Shown here: piece by piece, positions 34,194 to 44,485 of the stretch | Numbering within the stretch: the first letter of the stretch is position 1 | How the letters are laid out: every line of letters begins with the position of its first letter | From: Rhabditoides inermis | Lineage: Eukaryota > Nematoda > Chromadorea > Rhabditida > Rhabditidae | NCBI GenBank assembly: GCA_963966185.1 | Contig: CAWZYM010000406.1 | Coordinates: 196,001 to 260,000, forward strand | Direction of reading: 5' to 3' | Length of the DNA: 64,000 bases | Translations under genes and position numbers: made by a program | The notes under the pieces: generated by a model | Told to the model about the DNA's origin: nothing | The model's database searches: none | Seen by the model: the letters and a program-made list of their open reading frames with translations, nothing else

Positions 34194-35093
34194 ATGTCGT
34201 CCAACTGCCAGCAGAGTGACGCCGCCACGCAGGAGCTCTCGAAGTTCAACGGCATGATCGAGGAGATGGACACGGCAGATCCATCGACTCACCCCAACTC
34301 CCAGACCCCACCCACCACTAACCCCATCCCTCCCCAGTCCCCCATCGACGCCCCTCCCCCGATGGCAGCGACTATCGCCCCGCCAGCAGCATGCCCTGCA
34401 GCAAATTTCAAGACAGCGGCAAGTGCAGCGGCCAGGGCCCCCCTGCCAAAGCAGATCAAGAAGCAGCAGCGCGTGAACCGTGGAACTCAGGTCTCCATCA
34501 GGATTTCGCCGCAGAAGCGAGAAGCGTCCCAGCAGAGCATCACTCGCCTCAAGAAGACGGCTCGCCGTTCACTGGAGCAGCAAATCCAGCAGCCGCAGCA
34601 GTCACAGCAGCTCCAGCAGAATCAATTCCAGCAGCAACAGCAGCAGCCGCCGCGCCGCACCGTCCAGCACGCCGTCCCTGTCAACAAGGCAGCCATCGAC
34701 TGGCTGCGTATGCGGTCTGAGATAGCCAACCGTCTTGGCGTTCTGGCCTCGGACATGGCCACCTGGATCGCCCAGGGCCAGCCGGTGCGCAACAAGGCGC
34801 CCAATCAGGTCCAAGGAGCGCCTCAGTGTGTATGTGCCGCCGGCGCGCACCACTACGCCGACAGCTGTCCGAGCATTCGCACTGGAGCGGAGAGGCGCAG
34901 GCAGTGGTCGAGACTGCTCTGCATGCGGTGTGTGGGGCCCCACCCCACTTCCAGCTGCCGCAAACCCAAGCGTTGCAGCCACTGTGGATCGCCGGCACAT
35001 GCAGGCGCGTTTTGCGAAATGCCGGACGAGTTCTACGGAATGGAGCAGGAGTACGAGCGTATCCGGGACGAGCTCAGTCTCTCCCACTTCTAG
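34194..35093 (+). CDS. Zinc-knuckle nucleocapsid-like protein (third ORF of the LTR element)
   Basis: 299 residues from ATG 34194, directly after a TTTGCAG acceptor; a TTG two codons upstream in the same frame is less likely as the start. The N-terminal half is Pro/Ala-rich and then basic. The middle is a glutamine-rich stretch (about residues 125-155). The C-terminus has three Cys/His clusters: CVCAAGAHHYADSC, CMRCVGPHPTSSC and the canonical CCHC knuckle CSHCGSPAHAGAFC. The second and third resemble the paired knuckles at the end of Gag in BEL/Pao-type elements. A nucleic-acid-binding, nucleocapsid-like job is likely because the Gag part of the first ORF has no knuckles. Position 3' of pol is atypical. 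It could instead be an accessory regulator. Confidence 0.85.
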   Translation: MSSNCQQSDAATQELSKFNGMIEEMDTADPSTHPNSQTPPTTNPIPPQSPIDAPPPMAATIAPPAACPAANFKTAASAAARAPLPKQIKKQQRVNRGTQVSIRISPQKREASQQSITRLKKTARRSLEQQIQQPQQSQQLQQNQFQQQQQQPPRRTVQHAVPVNKAAIDWLRMRSEIANRLGVLASDMATWIAQGQPVRNKAPNQVQGAPQCVCAAGAHHYADSCPSIRTGAERRRQWSRLLCMRCVGPHPTSSCRKPKRCSHCGSPAHAGAFCEMPDEFYGMEQEYERIRDELSLSHF

Positions 35094-35263
35094 CGTTGTA
35101 GCACACTCAGCATTTTAGCATCTTACTAGCGTTTCGTAGCATTACAGCATTGATGTAACATTGTGAGCATATTAGCATGAAGCATTTCCAGCAATAAAAT
35201 ATTATACCAGCATTTCATCTGTCCTTTATGATGCCAGCTCGCCTCGCAGGAGCTCGGCAATAT
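35094..35263 (+). promoter_or_regulatory. 3' untranslated segment with AGCAT repeats
   Basis: Between the third ORF and the polypurine tract. AGCAT occurs eight times between about 35109 and 35215, usually as TAGCAT or CAGCAT, with irregular 8-25-base spacing, plus near-matches (AGCGT, AGCAA). Five more lie in the spacer before the third ORF. An internal AATAAA occurs near 35195. A protein-binding RNA element is a possible reading, but nothing in the sequence proves it. Confidence 0.6.
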
Positions 35264-35273
35264 AGGGGGGAGA
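35264..35273 (+). other. Polypurine tract
   Basis: AGGGGGGAGA ends exactly one base before the TG of the 3' LTR, the required place for the plus-strand primer of an LTR retrotransposon. Confidence 0.9.
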
Positions 35274-35513
35274 TGTCGCGTGTGAGTGCGCGAGAGCATT
35301 AGGGAGTGATGTAACAATCACCCCAGCAGAGCAGAGAGAGAGAGAGCACAGAGAAAGGAGAGAACCGCCACACCCCCAAGGATCCCCAGTAACCTTGGAT
35401 GTTCTGATCTTGTTTCTGGTCTTAGCGTTTGAATAAATGTTATTCAGAGTCCTTGTTTAGTCTATTGCACACACAGAGAGTGAACTCCCACAAACCAGAC
35501 CCCAAATATAACA
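35274..35513 (+). repeat. 3' LTR (240 bp)
   Basis: Same 240 bases as the 5' LTR, including AATAAA at 35432-35437. It ends ATAACA, followed by the second TAAA of the target duplication (35514-35517). Confidence 0.95.
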
Positions 35514-36307
35514 TAAACAACATTTTTGAACTCGCCTGAAAGTCTACTACACGTTACACATTTCTAAAACACAGTTTCGGGTTGTTTACACATTTGTTTA
35601 CTTGTTTACAACATTTGTAAACAACATTTTTGAACACACCAAGAATGTTACTAAACATTTGATATCTTTAAAACACATTTTCAGGTTGTTTACAAAGTTG
35701 TTTACTTGTTTACATCACCTGTAAACAACATTTTTGAACTCGTCTCTCGATCTACATCATCTTAGATACCTTCAAAACAAACTTTAAATTTGTTGACAAA
35801 ATTGTTTACTTGTTGACAAACATGTAAACAACAACATCGCTGACTTGCCTCCAGGTCACGTACCAAGTTTGGACTCTTTGGCATCAAAACTGACCGAGAT
35901 ACAACATTACCATATTTGGAATTATGCAAATGAGGTCATTAATCAAAATTTAAATCATTGACCCTACAGTACCCTAACTCTAAAAGGGAATCTCAGTAGC
36001 TCAAAAACTAACCATAGTTTACATAGAACTGGTCATCTCTCAGATTCTATGTTCTTAGATATGCAAATTTTCCAGGGAGAACCCATATAAGGAACGGTCA
36101 GATATCGATCCCAGGTAAACGATGCAGAGCGGTCACCACCTCAGGTCTAAGTTCCATACCTCAACCCCTATCGATCACTACAAATTGAGATACAACCGCG
36201 GAACGACACACAGACAGACACCATAGCATAATTTATAGGGGGTGGGCGGGTGACTAGCCCGAGCGGCGCTGGCGCGCCGCTCGGGCTAGGGCCGCCTTCG
36301 GCGGCCT
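35514..36307. repeat. F2 repeat unit 1, right part
   Basis: Continuation of the unit interrupted at 24914. It holds four TTGTTTAC subrepeats (35580-35830), then the phrase ACCAAGTTTGGACTCTTTGG (about 35857), CGATCCCAGGTAAACGATG, GACACACAGACAGACACC, CATAGCATAATTTATAG and the F2 hairpin block (36236-36307). No gene. Confidence 0.9.
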
Positions 36308-37153
36308 CAACACTCGAACATCAAAACTGAAATCATAAACAAAATCTATTTTCAGAACTAAACTATGTCCACAAACCTCTAATCTAACTAAGAAGTACAT
36401 TACAAGACAGAATACCAAAAATGAAGACAATTGAACGTTGTTTACAAATTTGTTTACTTGTTTACACTTTTTGTAAACAACTATTTTTAACTCGCCTTCA
36501 AGTCTACTACACGTTATACACTTTTGAAACACGTTTACAGGTTGTTTACATTCTTTTTTACTTGTTTACATCATCTGTAAACAACATTTTTGAACTCGCC
36601 TCCAAGTCTACATCATCTTAGATACCTTTATAACAAACTTTAAATTTGTTTACAAACTTGTTTACTTGTTGACAAACATATAAACAACAACATCGCTGAC
36701 TTGCCTCCAGGTCACATACCAAGTTTGGACTCTTTGGCATCAAAACTGTCCGAGATACAACATTACCATATTTGGAAATATGCAAATGAGGTCAAAAATC
36801 AAAACTTAAATTCTCGACCCTACAGTACCTTAACCCCAAAGAGGCATCTCAGTAGCTCGAAAACGAAGCATAGTTTACATAAAAAGTGCTTGAAATTTCG
36901 TCTATGTCCATCAGAGTTTCGGTTAACCCATATAAGGAAACGTCAGATATCGATCCCAGGTAAACGATGCAGAGCGGTCACCACCTCAGGTCGAAGTTCC
37001 ATACCTCAACCCCTATCGATCACTACAAATTGAGATACAACCGCGGAACGACACACAGACAGACACCATAGCATAATTTATAGGGGGTGGGCGGGTGACT
37101 AGCCCGAGCGGCGCTGGCGCGCCGCTCGGGCTAGGGCCGCCTTCGGCGGCCTC
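36308..37153. repeat. F2 repeat unit 2
   Basis: 846-bp unit with the same order: TTGTTTAC subrepeats (36440-36680), ACCAAGTTTGGAC phrase (36718), ACCCATATAAGGA phrase, ACAGACAGACACCATAGC tail (about 37055) and hairpin block 37083-37153. A 110-codon open frame at 36701-37033 runs through the conserved phrase and recurs in the next unit. It follows the repeat and has no protein features. Confidence 0.9.
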
Positions 37154-38046
37154 AACACTCAAACATCAAAATCGAAATCACCACTCAAATTTAATTTCAT
37201 AACTAAAGTATGTCCACAAACCTCTAATGCAACTAAGAATTACATTACAATACTAAATACCAAAACTGAAGACAGTTTGACGTTGTTTACAATTTTGTTT
37301 ACTTGTTTACACATTATGTAAACAACATTTTTGAACTCGCCTCCAAGTCTACTACACGTTATACACCTTTCAAACACGTTTTCAGTTTGTTTACATTTTT
37401 GTTTACTTGTTTACAACATCTGTAAACAACATTTTTAAACTCACCAATAATGTTACTAAACATTTGACATCTTTAAAACACATTTTCAGGTTGTTTACAA
37501 AGTTGTTTACTTGTTTACATCACCTGTAAACATCATTTTTGAACTCGCCTCCAAGTCTACAACATCTTAGATACCTTCAAAACATACTTTAAAATTGTTT
37601 ACAAAGTTGTTTACTTGTTGACAAACATGTAAACAACAACATCGCTGACTTGTCTCCAGGTCACATACCAAGTTTGGAGTCTTTGGCATCAAAACTGACC
37701 GAGATACGTCATTACCATATTTGGAATGATGCAAATGAGGTCAAAAATCAAAACTTAAATACTCGACCCTACAGTACCTTAACCCCAAAAGGGCATCTCA
37801 GTAGCTCGAAAACGAAGCATAGTTTACATAAAAAGTGCTTAAAATTTCGTCTATGTCCATCAGAGTTTCGGTCAACCCATATAAGGAAACGTCAGATATC
37901 GATCCCAGGTAAACGATGCAGAGCGGTCACCACCTCAGGTCTAAGTTCCATACCTCAACCCCTATCGATCACTACAAATTGAGATACAACCGCGGAACGA
38001 CACACAGACAGACACCATAGCATAATTTATAGGGGGTGGGCGGGTG
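37154..38046. repeat. F2 repeat unit 3, hairpin block missing
   Basis: 893-bp unit with four TTGTTTAC subrepeats (37280-37630). The tail reaches GGGGTGGGCGGGTGA at 38032-38046. The hairpin expected next (CTAGC...) is absent and unrelated sequence begins, so this is the right edge of the F2 array. Confidence 0.9.
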
Positions 38047-38394
38047 AATATGGGGTATGCTCATATCGGAAAAAAAAACTTCGTGCATCTCTCAATACAC
38101 CGCGCTGTTGCTGGTATGACTTTCCAAACGGCAGGTCATACTCTCAAGGCCGCGTAGTCCAGTGACAGTGTGCGCGACTGGCGGCCTATCACTTGTTTCC
38201 GAGCGAGGGGATCGGGTCCCCGACCCCCAAAAATGTTTTGTCAAATTCATATGGCTCTATTTCCTCAAATTGTGTACAGATACGTATCAATATTATCAAA
38301 AAAGGCACTATGCAAAAGTTATAACATTATTCAGTCACTGTTAAACTCACAAGTAAAAAATATGACACGGAACAACAGTAAGAAAGAAATAGAA
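38047..38394. other. Unique-looking spacer with a tRNA-like segment
   Basis: Separates the F2 array from the 64-bp minisatellite. Apart from the tRNA-like part (38148-38227) I see nothing recognisable. The short open frames here have no coding character. Confidence 0.5.
38148..38227 (+). ncRNA. tRNA-like fragment (possible tRNA-derived SINE head)
   Basis: TAGTCCAGTGA at 38155 fits a pol III A box. GGATCGGGTCC at 38209 is one or two bases from a B box, inside a perfect GGGG-ATCGGGT-CCCC arm. The A-to-B spacing of 54 would suit a tRNA with a long variable arm, but no acceptor stem forms, so this is a pseudogene or SINE head rather than a working tRNA. Confidence 0.35.
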
Positions 38395-38815
38395 TCTAGA
38401 AGAAGTTCTATGCTCTCTTCTGTCCACTCTCACTTCTCTGCATCGATCACATCACTTTTCTAGAAACAGTTATATAATTTCTTCGGTCTACTCTCACGTC
38501 TCCGCATCGATCTCATCACCTCTCTAGAAGAAGTTATATGCTCTCTTCTGTCTACTCTCACGTCTCTGCGTCGATCTCATCACTTTTTAGAAGAAGTTCT
38601 TTGCTCTCTTCTGTCTACTCTCACGTCTCTGCATCGATCTCATCACTTTTTTAGAAGAAGTTCTATGCTCTCTTCTGTCTACTCTCACGTCTCCGCATCG
38701 ATCTCATCAATTTTCTAGAAACAGTTCTATGCTTTCTTCTGTCTACTGTCACAACTCTGCATCGATCACATCACTTTTCTAGAAAAAGTTCTATGCTCTC
38801 TTCTGTCTACTCTTA
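38395..38815 (+). repeat. 64-bp minisatellite, left part
   Basis: About seven imperfect copies of a 62-64-base unit with the core CTGTCTACTCTCACGTCTC, then GCATCGATC, ATCACTTTTCTAGAA and AGTTCTATGCTCTCTT. The array is cut at CTCTTA (38810-38815) by the palindromic element and resumes at 41705. Confidence 0.9.
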
Positions 38816-39444
38816 CACTACTCGCCACATGGAATAGCAAAAGTGTGGGCCCGAATGCCCCCGGTGTGTGCCCGAGCGGGCCCGCGCCCCGTATTCGATC
38901 ATATCGAAATATTTTCTTATGAAATTTTGTATGCATAATGAGAAAAGCATTCCGCATCGATCTGCGTTTACAGAATTTTGAAATTTTGATTTTGATTTTT
39001 CCGGGCTCACACCCTGTGGGACCGGCGGTCCCACTGAGTGTCCCCGGTGTGGGACCGTGTGGGCCCGACGGGCTCACTCTGTGCCCCCGGTGTGGGACCG
39101 TGTGGGCCCACACACGATATCTTCCTATTTCGCCATTTTCATCGAAAAGAAACATTACTAACGTATTCCACATAGTGTATTTAGGCTGGAAACATGTTTT
39201 GAGCGAAAAAAATGAAATATGTTTCACTCATCATGACATCATGTGATGACGTCACTTTGCCGTTTCGAAAGGTCACACTTTTCCGCTTTTCATTTTAAAA
39301 AAAAAACTACTCTAGTATTTATTGTTTTGTTTGTAAAGCTACGTGTGGAATCTGATTTTCTTATTTGAATTGCATATATGATTGATATATGATTGGTCCC
39401 CCGAGCATGGGTGAGAGTGAGTGAGTGAGAGAGAGAGTGAGAGA

Positions 39445-39489
<45 letters not shown>

Positions 39490-41704
39490 CGGCGGACATT
39501 TGAGACAGACGGATGTAGGATACTGTAGCCAGATTGGGCAATATGGTACATTACTCAGTTTCTCACATCAGATTTTCATAGATGATTGATCCCGCGAAAA
39601 ACAAGACTCTTCTCCGCATCCAGTCACTCTTATTTGAGCTTTCACTCCATTTTATGATAACGTTGTTTCAGCATTTCCTTTTCATGACTTTCACAACTTT
39701 TTCACACACGACTCTTGTTTCGAGAACCCGGTGCGAGAGGGGAGGGGGCGGGGCGTAAAGGAGTCGCGTCTCTCTGGCTGTGCCCTGCCACAGGCGGGCG
39801 AGACTGCGACGCGATAACATATGTGACTTCCCCACTTCAACTTCATGAATTAAAAATTGCTCAATCTAAAATTGTTCTCAGTTTGTCACAAACATTTAGA
39901 GCTTCAAAAAGAGGTCTCATAAGGACATAAGCAACTAACACCATGAAGTCCACGCTTTCAGACCAGTCTCGTTTGCGCACGGCGTTATTTGAGAAACCAG
40001 CTACGATTTTTGTTGCACTGTTTTTGTATCGTTGAGCCAAGTAAAATGACATCTTATTTTTGAAATTTGGACCATTTTGAACACATCCAGGAATTGCCAC
40101 CCGGACTAATTGCCAGTTAAAGATGAATGAATGCGCAAATCTACCTCCAACTCCCTCTTTTATGGCTCTTTCCCTTTGGCAAAATGCTGAGTCTTGGCAT
40201 CAAGCCACGCCGCCACACAGTCACTCATCTTTAACTGGCAATTAGTTTTAGTCAGGGTGGCAATTAGTCAGGGTGGCAATTCATGGATGTGTTCAAAATG
40301 GTCCAAATTTCGAAAATAAGATGTCATTTTACTTGTCTCAACGAGGCAAAAACAGTGCAACAAAAATCGTAGCTGGTTTCTCAAATAACGTCGTGCGCAA
40401 ACGAGAGTGGTCTGAAAGCGTGGACTTCATGGTGTTAGTTGCTTATGTCCTTATGATACCTCTTTTTGAAGCACTAAAAATTTGTGACAAACTGAGAATA
40501 ATTTCAGATTGATAAATTTTTAATTCATGAAGTTGAAATGGGGAAGTCAGATATGTTATTGCGTTGCAGTCTCGCCCGCCTGTGGCAGGGCACAGCCAGA
40601 GGGACGCGACTCCTCTACGCCCCGCTCCCTCTCCTCTCGCACCGGGTTCTCGAAACAAGAATCATGTGTGAAAAAGTTGTGGTAATCATGAAAACGAATT
40701 GCTGAAACAACATTGCTGAAACAAGACAATAATGAGTAAAAGATGGGAAGTTCAGTGGTGCAGTTCACATTTTGATCGGACGCCACGCTCTCTCTCTCAC
40801 TGATCACGTTCACTCGTGGCACCCATGCATGTGCGTCACGTGAGTACTGTATGAATGACAACGTGGGTATTGAACGGAATATGTTGAACTTCATCGGAAC
40901 CCTATGAAACATGGTATATTCCTGATTCGGAAAACGAGACACAATCGATTTTAATATTTGTGTTTTATTATAAGTGCATTTTGACATTTCGAGTGTCTTT
41001 TCAGAAGTTGACCCAGTGACACCACCAGTCGCGCAGCAGACTGTAACCGCTGAAGGCAAAGTAGCCATATGCTATTGGATGACAATAGAGGGGACTGGAT
41101 GCACTAAAGAGGGTTCGCTTTATCGGGGGACCAATCATATATCAATCATATATGCAATTCAAATAAGAAAATCAGATTCCACACGTAGCTTACAAACAAA
41201 ACAATAAACACTAGAGTAGTTTTTTTAATGAAAAACGGAAAAATGCGACCTGTCGAAACGGCAAAGTGACGTCATCTCATGATGTCATGATGAGTGAAAC
41301 ATGTTTTATTTTTTCGCTCAAAACATGTTTCCAGCCTAAATACACTATGTGGAATACGTTAGTAATGTTTGTTTTCGATGAAAATGGCGAAATAGGAAGA
41401 TATCGTGTGTGGGCCCACACGGTCCCACACCGGGGACACAGAGTGAGCCCGTCGGGCCCACACGGTCCCACACCGGGGACACTCAGTGGGACCGCCGGTC
41501 CCACAGGGTGTGAGCCCGGAAAAATCAAAATCAAAATTTCAAAATTCTGTAAACGCAGATCGATGCGGAATGCTTTTCTCATTATGCATACAAAATTTCA
41601 TAAGAAAATATTTCGATATGATCGAATACGGGGCGCGGGCCCACTCGGGCCCACACCGGGGGCACTCGGGCCCACACTTTTGCTATTCCATGTGGCGAGT
41701 AGTG
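38816..41704. mobile_element. 2.9-kb palindromic non-autonomous DNA transposon
   Basis: Starts CACTACTCGCCACATGG and ends with its inverse CCATGTGGCGAGTAGTG. TA flanks both sides (38814-38815 and 41705-41706), and the interrupted minisatellite has TA once, so the target duplication is TA. Long arms are inverted copies: the outer arm about 38816-39400 pairs with about 41125-41704, and an inner arm about 39675-40130 pairs with about 40200-40695. The centre (about 40131-40199) is short unique sequence. No transposase ORF is present. Short mirror-image frames (39861-40100 minus, 40273-40512 plus) are a by-product of the symmetry. CACT termini with a TA duplication recall the Mirage branch of CMC transposons; this is a suggestion only. 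Confidence 0.85.
39411..39487 (+). repeat. GA microsatellite in the left arm
   Basis: Interrupted then continuous GA dinucleotides. The corresponding place in the right arm (about 41100-41130) has no GA tract, so it expanded after the palindrome formed, or the arms differ there. Confidence 0.9.
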
Positions 41705-42062
41705 TACGTCTCCGCATCGATCACATTACTTTTCTAGAAACAGTTCTATGCTTTCTTCTGTCTACTCTCACATCTCTGCACCGACCACATCTTTTTTCTA
41801 GAAACAGTTGTATGCTCTCTTCTGTCTCCTCTTACGTCTCCTCATTGATCAAATAACTTTTCTAGAGACAGTTGTATGCTCTCTTTTGTCTACTCTTACG
41901 TCTCCGCATCGATCACATCACTTTTCTAGAAACAGTTCTATGCTTTCTTCTGTCTACTCTCACATCTCTGCATCGACCACATCACTTTTCTAGAGACAGT
42001 TGTATGCTCTCTTTTGTCTACTCTTACGTCTCCGCATCGATCACATCACTTTTCTAGAAAGC
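41705..42062 (+). repeat. 64-bp minisatellite, right part
   Basis: About six more copies in the same orientation as the left part, with AGAGACAGTTGTATGC and AGAAACAGTTCTATGC versions alternating, which gives a 128-base dimer period. It ends TTTTCTAGAAA at 42062. Confidence 0.9.
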
Positions 42063-42102
42063 ATTACCTCAAACTAGTAGGACATTTTAGTAGAAAAGGC
42101 GA
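42063..42102. repeat. Tail remnant of a further F3 copy
   Basis: AGGACATTTTAGTAGAAAAG (42079-42098) is the terminal phrase of F3 elements. It is followed by GCGA and the palindrome of the next copy, so an F3 unit once continued to the left. Confidence 0.7.
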
Positions 42103-43645
42103 CTAGCGCTCCGGCGCTAGATCACGAAAATGAGAAGAATAGAAATTTATACAAGTTTTTGTTATAATCAATAATACTGTTTATTTACAATTCCATAACA
42201 TTTTGAGTGAAACAGATAATTGAAGTAGAGAAGATTAGTCGATTGATGTATTGATTGCACTGATAAGTTAAGGTCTAGAGGCGATGCAATAATAATATTA
42301 CCTGGTCTGCAAGTGCTTTGGTTGGCTGCCGCGTACCTCCGTTGTACAAGTCAGTAGATCTATGTAGATTTCTGAATTACAATGTCCTCGCTTATACAGA
42401 AAAAGAACCCGCACGCTGCCGCGCGGTTCCGCTATCAATGTTTATGAATACATAGATTAATGATAATCATTATAAACTTTTTTTCTGAACTTAACTTTCC
42501 TATGCTCATAAAAAATGCGCTCAGGCAGCATCGCTTCAATATTTGCCTTCCTCCTTCTCTCTCACTCCCCCTCTCTCTCCCCTCTCCTCTCTCTCTCTCC
42601 CCCCCTCTCTGCTTTCTCTTTATCTCTCTCTCTCTCTCTCTCTGCTTTCTTTTTCTCTCTCTCTTTCTCTCTCTCTTCTCGTATTTCTTTAAGTGTTAAT
42701 GCTACGAAAACAGACAGCTTTGCTACTGCAACCTTTCTCTCTCCCCCCTCTCTTTCTATCTCTGCCTTCCAGGCATTTTTTTGCTGTTGTCAATGCAACG
42801 ACAACAGTAATCTTATTCGCTCTAACATTGCCTTTCTCTCTCTATATATATATCTATATACTTCTATCTAACTTTTCCTCTCTCCCTCTCTCTCCGTTCT
42901 TTGTCAATGCAATTATATATTTTTATCTATATACTTCTATCTAATTTTTCCTCTCTCCCTCTCTCTCTCCGTTCTTTGTCAATGCATTTTTAGAGATTGA
43001 AGTAAAACTTTTGCTTGGACATGGAGCTTCCGCTGCCGGACAGCGAGATTTTGATGGTTTTTCAACCGGATAATGAAATCAAAATTGAGAACCATCACAA
43101 CGTGGACTACAGCCGAGGACGTAAACTCAACGATCTGCTAAGTTGCATACAAATTGGTTTAGTATGAATTAAGGTATGAACACGGAAATACTCAAAATAG
43201 CAAAAGAGAGGTGAGGGCGCGCGCGCATCTCTTGCTAATTTGGCTATATTTTCCTCACCAATGAGGGTGAAATTGACAGATACGCGACAGACCTATTTGT
43301 TGGAAGTAATTACAAAACAAGAAGCAAAACTGGTTCTTAGGTGAGAAGCTTTCGCAGCGGACAGCATCAAAATCAATGGTTTTTTTTGTGTTTTTTTCTT
43401 CCAAATATAGCAATGAGTAATTACAAAACAGCCAACATAAACAGCTCCTGTTCTTCTATATTTCATTGTGCCAATGGAGAATAATCACGAAGTGGACTGC
43501 ATCCTGAAGTAAAATGTGAACTTTTTTTTTTTTAAAGTTTCACGCGAATAGGTTCAGTAGAAATGAAGATATGCCTGCGGACACACAAGAAAAAGTGCAA
43601 ATTCCGCCATTTTGCCCGCCATCGAGCGGCTGCGTCGCCTATTCA

Positions 43646-44485
43646 ATGACCCCGCCCCCGCCGGACAACCCTCTCTGCTGCGTGGGTTGCACCGAAACGA
43701 TTGCTGCATTGAGAAATGAAATGTCGATGATGAAGCGCAACTTCGAGAACGTACACGCCGACCTCCTCCAAAAGATCCAGTACCTCGTCAAGAAGCAAGA
43801 CAGCCAGGAGAAGTCGTATGCCGCTGCTGTAGCCGCCGCACCGCCTGTGCCGATGGCCCCTATCTCGGCCCTCGACCCAGACAACGTGGCTGTTGTGCTT
43901 TCTCGTGTGCCGCGCGATGCCGACTATGAAAAGTTCGTGAACTCTGGAGAACGTGAGAAGGAGCGAGTAAACGAAGAACGTGACTCTCGACTTGTTCTCG
44001 TTGCACGACCGGAAGATGAAAACGAAACGGAACACACGCTGCTGACTGCTGTACAGACTGCCCTCGAAGAAGCCGGATTGCCCAAGGACAATGTGATCAA
44101 GGCTGCCCGCTACCCTGCTGCGAAGGACCCGAAGAAGACTGGTGCTCGCCCTGTTAAGATCTACCTACGCGATGACGTCACTCCGGACAGACGTCAGATG
44201 CTCAAGAAGGCCCTCTCCCGTTCCAAGATTGCTCTCTTCTGCCGCGACGACCTCGGATACATGAATAGGCGTAGGGATGGGTTCCTTCGGTACTACTGTA
44301 GGACTATGAATAACCGCTCCTCGTTCCAGTGGTACTTTGTTCGCGATCTCGCGGTGCATGCGGTTCCGCGGAGGCGTGGACGGACTTCGGCGACCCGGGA
44401 GAAGCACAAGTCAACCGATTCGCGGAGACAGGTGGGTGGGAAAAGCGCGTCTAACAACGTGTCTGTTGTCGCCACTTCTCAGTAA
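43646..44485 (+). CDS. LINE ORF1 protein (nucleic-acid-binding)
   Basis: 279 residues if started at the first ATG inside the element (43646). An in-frame ATG at 43571 lies in the host repeat, so its first ten codons are not original LINE sequence. The protein has a CCxxC pair near the start, a coiled-coil-like helix (NEMSMMKRNFENVHADLLQK), an Ala/Pro linker, then an alpha/beta region with RLVLVARP and a basic C-terminus, in keeping with CR1-type ORF1 proteins that bind the element RNA. It ends TAA at 44483-44485, and the last A is the first base of the ORF2 ATG. Confidence 0.8.
   Translation: MTPPPPDNPLCCVGCTETIAALRNEMSMMKRNFENVHADLLQKIQYLVKKQDSQEKSYAAAVAAAPPVPMAPISALDPDNVAVVLSRVPRDADYEKFVNSGEREKERVNEERDSRLVLVARPEDENETEHTLLTAVQTALEEAGLPKDNVIKAARYPAAKDPKKTGARPVKIYLRDDVTPDRRQMLKKALSRSKIALFCRDDLGYMNRRRDGFLRYYCRTMNNRSSFQWYFVRDLAVHAVPRRRGRTSATREKHKSTDSRRQVGGKSASNNVSVVATSQ

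Larger units (their letters stand above)
24915..35513 (+). mobile_element. Complete Ty3/gypsy LTR retrotransposon with gag-env fused ahead of pol
   Basis: 10599-bp element with 240-bp LTRs that I read as identical, TG...CA termini and a TAAA target duplication. It has a primer-binding-site candidate immediately after the 5' LTR, a polypurine tract immediately before the 3' LTR, and three long uninterrupted ORFs. The order is unusual: Gag core, RS/RD domain and an envelope-like glycoprotein in one ORF (26465-30394), then protease, reverse transcriptase, RNase H and integrase in an overlapping +1 frame (30162-34061), then a zinc-knuckle protein (34194-35093). Ty3/gypsy is assigned because RNase H precedes integrase and from the protein motifs. 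Identical LTRs and open frames indicate a recent, probably active copy. It is inserted in an F2 repeat. Confidence 0.95.

Noticed and set aside
39861..40512. Mirror-image 79-codon frames in the palindromic element
   Set aside because: Both arms encode the same frame only because they are inverted copies. There is no transposase motif and the frames are short.
38816..41704. Plant-type CACTA transposon from the CACTA terminus
   Set aside because: Target duplication is TA (2 bp), not 3 bp, and there is no transposase. Only a loose resemblance to the Mirage type is kept as a suggestion.
38395..42062. CRISPR-like array of spaced repeats
   Set aside because: Units are contiguous 64-base tandem copies without unique spacers, in a eukaryotic setting. 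It is a minisatellite.
43021..43167. 48-codon frame MELPLPDSEIL... conserved in F3 copies
   Set aside because: The start is conserved but the end differs in each copy (frameshift or readthrough in copies B and C), as expected for a repeat phrase rather than a protein.
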